Program-made: the position numbers and the translations under genes
In this document: one piece after another, positions 6,346-7,208 of the stretch
How the letters are laid out: each line of letters begins with the position of its first letter
How positions within the stretch are numbered: position 1 is the first letter of the stretch
The notes under the pieces: model-generated
What the model was told of the DNA's origin: nothing
The model's database searches: none
Seen by the model: the letters and a program-made list of their open reading frames with translations, nothing else
DNA from: an uncultured Ruminococcus sp.
GTDB lineage: Bacteria; Bacillota; Clostridia; Lachnospirales; Lachnospiraceae
Direction: 5' to 3'
Assembly: GCA_934359255.1 (NCBI GenBank)
Contig: CAKRLG010000043.1
Coordinates: 1-7,208, forward strand
Length of the DNA: 7,208 nt

Positions 6346-6530
6346 GAACCCTGGCTCCTCACATAGAAAAACAGACACCCGCTGGTAACGCACAGCTGAA
6401 CTAAGCGTTAACTGCAACTAAGACTCTCGCGAGAGCGCTCGAGCCTAAGTTTCCGTAAACGCTGGATTTCATCTGTGCTAAGGGCACCAGCAAAAGGGTG
6501 TCTGTTTTTCTATGTGAGGAGCCAGGGTTC
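6346..6530. terminator. Long hairpin: 35-bp perfect inverted repeat ending the fru operon
   Basis: The left arm 6346-6380 and right arm 6496-6530 are perfect reverse complements over 35 bp. The stem resumes inward with GCTGGT (6381-6386) / ACCAGC (6486-6491), GCACAG (6390-6395) / CTGTGC (6473-6478) and AGCGTT (6404-6409) / AACGCT (6458-6463). The tip holds CTCTCGCGAGAG (6424-6435) and GCTCGAGC (6437-6444). The right arm reads GGGTGTCTGTTTTT, so the end works as an intrinsic terminator on the plus strand, and the matching A-tract gives one on the minus strand. It starts 14 bp after the fruR stop. At 185 bp with nested pairing it is far longer than a normal terminator. A MITE-like element or structured RNA is possible. 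Confidence 0.8.
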
Positions 6531-6573
6531 TGTGTATTGGCAAAGGAAGAGAAAAGTATAGAAAAAGTAAGGC

Positions 6574-6602
6574 TTGCAATCTTTGGGAAGATGGTTTATG
6601 AT
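6574..6602 (+). promoter_or_regulatory. Probable promoter of the riboswitch remnant
   Basis: TTGCAA (6574-6579) and TATGAT (6597-6602) are 17 bp apart; the -10 box matches at five of six positions and the -35 box at four. Transcription would begin near 6609, about a dozen bases before the conserved start of the FMN aptamer, the expected arrangement for a riboswitch leader. Confidence 0.55.
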
Positions 6603-6620
6603 CGTTGGCAGAAAAAGAAA

Positions 6621-6648
6621 ATTCTTCGGGGCGGGGTGTGATTCCCCA
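6621..6648 (+). ncRNA. Truncated FMN riboswitch (RFN element), 5' part only
   Basis: The stretch TTCTTCGGGGC (6622-6632) followed by GGGGTGTGATTCCCC (6632-6646) matches the start of the FMN aptamer: the 5' strand of P1, the joining bases and the P2 hairpin. In the family this is followed by ACCGGCGGT and further stems, closing with a GATGAAAGAAG-like 3' P1 strand. Here the sequence departs right after P2 (AGCTCAATATTCC), and I find no later aptamer parts nor a riboflavin gene before the terminator at 6739. It is best read as a deletion remnant of a riboflavin uptake or synthesis leader and should not bind FMN. Confidence 0.68.
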
Positions 6649-6697
6649 GCTCAATATTCCTTGATTTTAAAAGGTTTGTTAAAGTATAGAAAAGGTG

Positions 6698-6719
6698 TTT
6701 ACACCAAATTTACACCAAA
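6698..6719. repeat. Tandem 11-bp direct repeat TTTACACCAAA
   Basis: TTTACACCAAA occurs twice in tandem, at 6698-6708 and 6709-6719. Just upstream, GGTGT (6694-6698) and ACACC (6701-6705) form a small inverted repeat. Two tandem copies before a terminator could be a binding site or the worn 3' end of a coding region; one frame reads GVYTKFTPN and ends at TAA 6736-6738. I cannot assign a function. Confidence 0.5.
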
Positions 6720-6738
6720 TTGCATAAGAAAATCATAA

Positions 6739-6773
6739 AACTCTCATAATCAGTTGATTATGGGAGTTTTTTT
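6739..6773 (+). terminator. Intrinsic terminator
   Basis: AACTCTCATAATCA (6739-6752) pairs with TGATTATGGGAGTT (6755-6768) with one wobble and a tight loop, followed by Ts to 6773. It is a strong rho-independent terminator with no gene left in front of it. It would end transcripts from the orphan promoter at 6574-6602, and it supports the view that a gene between the riboswitch and this point has been lost. Confidence 0.85.
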
Positions 6774-6776
6774 GTA

Positions 6777-6893
6777 GTGCGCCTTGCGGCGCACGTTTCG
6801 TTTGCGCGCCATGGGCGCGCTCTCGCAGGTGAAAGTCCTGAACATGCCCAGGTAGTGGGAAATGTATAGCTGAACAGCAAGGACATCCCCATA
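6777..6893 (+). mobile_element. Possible 5' fragment of a group II intron or other structured RNA
   Basis: GTGCG at 6777 fits the group II intron 5' consensus GTGYG. A chain of clean hairpins follows: GTGCGCC/GGCGCAC (6777-6794), GCGCGCC/GGCGCGC (6804-6820), CAGG/CCTG around TGAAAGT (6826-6840), CCCA/TGGG (6848-6860) and GCT/AGC nearby. The text CAGGTGAAAGTCCTG, then CCAGGTAGTGGGAA and a GCTGAACAGCAAGG-like segment resemble domain I of clostridial group II introns. No catalytic domain V and no reverse transcriptase follow, so it would be a truncated fragment. The assignment is from memory of the family and is uncertain. It is GC-rich compared with its surroundings, which fits an acquired piece. 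Confidence 0.45.
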
Positions 6894-7067
6894 TTGTCAA
6901 CTATCTCCACTCACCCCACTCTTTTTCAGTACATTTACTGAATTGCTATTCTCCCGACTTCCTGGCTTGCCATATAGCTGAAAAATTATGAAATGTTCCT
7001 GTTTTTTCACCTACATATACTACCGATGAGCGTGTAAATTTCCATTCTACAATGTAAAAACTCTTTG
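6894..7067. other. AT-rich intergenic stretch with one small palindrome
   Basis: I see no gene here. The only clear structure is TTCAGTA-CATT-TACTGAA (6925-6942), a perfect 7-bp inverted repeat with a 4-nt loop. There is no T-run after it on either strand, so it is more likely a protein-binding site or chance hairpin than a terminator. Confidence 0.5.
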
Positions 7068-7097
7068 TTGACGGATATATTTGGATAAGGATATAAT
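7068..7097 (+). promoter_or_regulatory. Promoter of the gene starting at 7132
   Basis: TTGACG (7068-7073) and a perfect TATAAT (7092-7097) are separated by 18 bp. Transcription would begin near 7104, leaving a leader of about 28 nt that carries the ribosome binding site AGGGAGA at 7116-7122. Confidence 0.78.
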
Positions 7098-7131
7098 CTG
7101 TATCAGAGAATTTACAGGGAGATAAATAAAC

Positions 7132-7208
7132 ATGAGTCAGGATATTATTAATAATCGTTTTTTGGAAGAGTCGGTATTTGCTATTGCCGATGGATACTGC
7201 GTGATCAA
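7132..7208 (+). CDS. 5' end of an unidentified gene, cut by the window edge
   Basis: An open frame starts at ATG 7132 and stays open to the last base, giving 25 codons that begin MSQDIINNRFLEESVF and continue with AIADGYCVI. The start is supported by AGGGAGA at 7116-7122, nine bases upstream, and by the promoter at 7068-7097. I do not recognise the protein from so short a stretch; it shows no signal peptide or membrane segment. It is separated from the fructose operon by about 800 bp of non-coding DNA with two terminators, so it is probably an independent transcript with no implied link to sugar uptake. Confidence 0.7.
   Translation, partial: MSQDIINNRFLEESVFAIADGYCVI

Larger units (their letters stand above)
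6553..6693. repeat. 13-bp direct repeats flanking the riboswitch fragment
   Basis: AAAGTATAGAAAA occurs at 6553-6565 and again at 6681-6693, in the same orientation. The 115 bp between the copies hold the orphan promoter and the FMN aptamer fragment. Such copies could be a target-site duplication, an attachment-like scar, or a chance match in A-rich DNA. The sequence does not decide between these. Confidence 0.45.

Noticed and set aside
6598..6738. A 46-codon open frame starting at ATG 6598
   Set aside because: Its start lies in the -10 box of the orphan promoter and it runs through the riboswitch fragment. It has no ribosome binding site and no recognisable protein character apart from its last dozen residues.
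6925..6942. The TTCAGTA/TACTGAA hairpin as a terminator
   Set aside because: The Ts precede it on the plus strand, and on the minus strand it is followed by As and Gs, so it lacks the required T-run in either direction.
1..7208. CRISPR array, tRNA or rRNA genes
   Set aside because: No regularly spaced repeats, no cloverleaf with a GGTTCRA-type T-arm, and no rRNA-like sequence were seen on either strand.

Overview
The window is 7.2 kb of low-to-moderate GC Firmicutes DNA, most likely from a gut Lachnospiraceae species (class Clostridia). This rests on the protein flavour (Tex, FruK, enzyme I and a DeoR regulator of clostridial type), AGGAGG-type ribosome binding sites, TTGACA/TATAAT promoters, and many short intergenic palindromes. 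The genus cannot be fixed from sequence reading alone.

Layout. Bases 1-258 are an intergenic region with several nested hairpins, a probable promoter, and a short palindromic repeat just before the first gene. Bases 259-2406 encode Tex, an S1-domain RNA-binding transcription accessory protein, followed by a strong intrinsic terminator (2453-2497). Bases 2498-2752 hold an inverted repeat, two adjacent palindromes and a promoter overlapped by three tandem 10-bp units that look like the operator of a DeoR-type regulator. Bases 2753-6332 form a fructose operon, all on the plus strand: fruK (1-phosphofructokinase), a collapsed remnant of fruA (fructose-specific PTS enzyme II), ptsI (enzyme I) and fruR (DeoR-family repressor). 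The operon ends in a 185-bp hairpin whose arms are a perfect 35-bp inverted repeat.

Bases 6531-7131 carry no convincing gene and look like a graveyard of fragments: a promoter followed by the 5' part of an FMN riboswitch aptamer, flanking 13-bp direct repeats, a tandem 11-bp repeat, an intrinsic terminator, and a piece resembling the 5' domain of a group II intron. A clean promoter and ribosome binding site then lead into a gene starting at 7132 that runs off the end.

How the genes work together. In an intact fructose operon, enzyme I phosphorylates HPr, HPr phosphorylates FruA, FruA imports fructose as fructose-1-phosphate, FruK converts that to fructose-1,6-bisphosphate, and FruR controls the operon. 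Here the transporter is reduced to its start codon region plus a short piece of the IIC domain, and no ptsH is present, while fruK, ptsI and fruR are all intact. The locus can therefore no longer import fructose by itself. The survivors probably serve fructose-1-phosphate from another transporter, or general PTS function. I see no clearly new multi-gene system. The best leads are the fruA collapse, the tandem operator, the dispersed palindromes, the long hairpin and the orphan riboswitch fragment.
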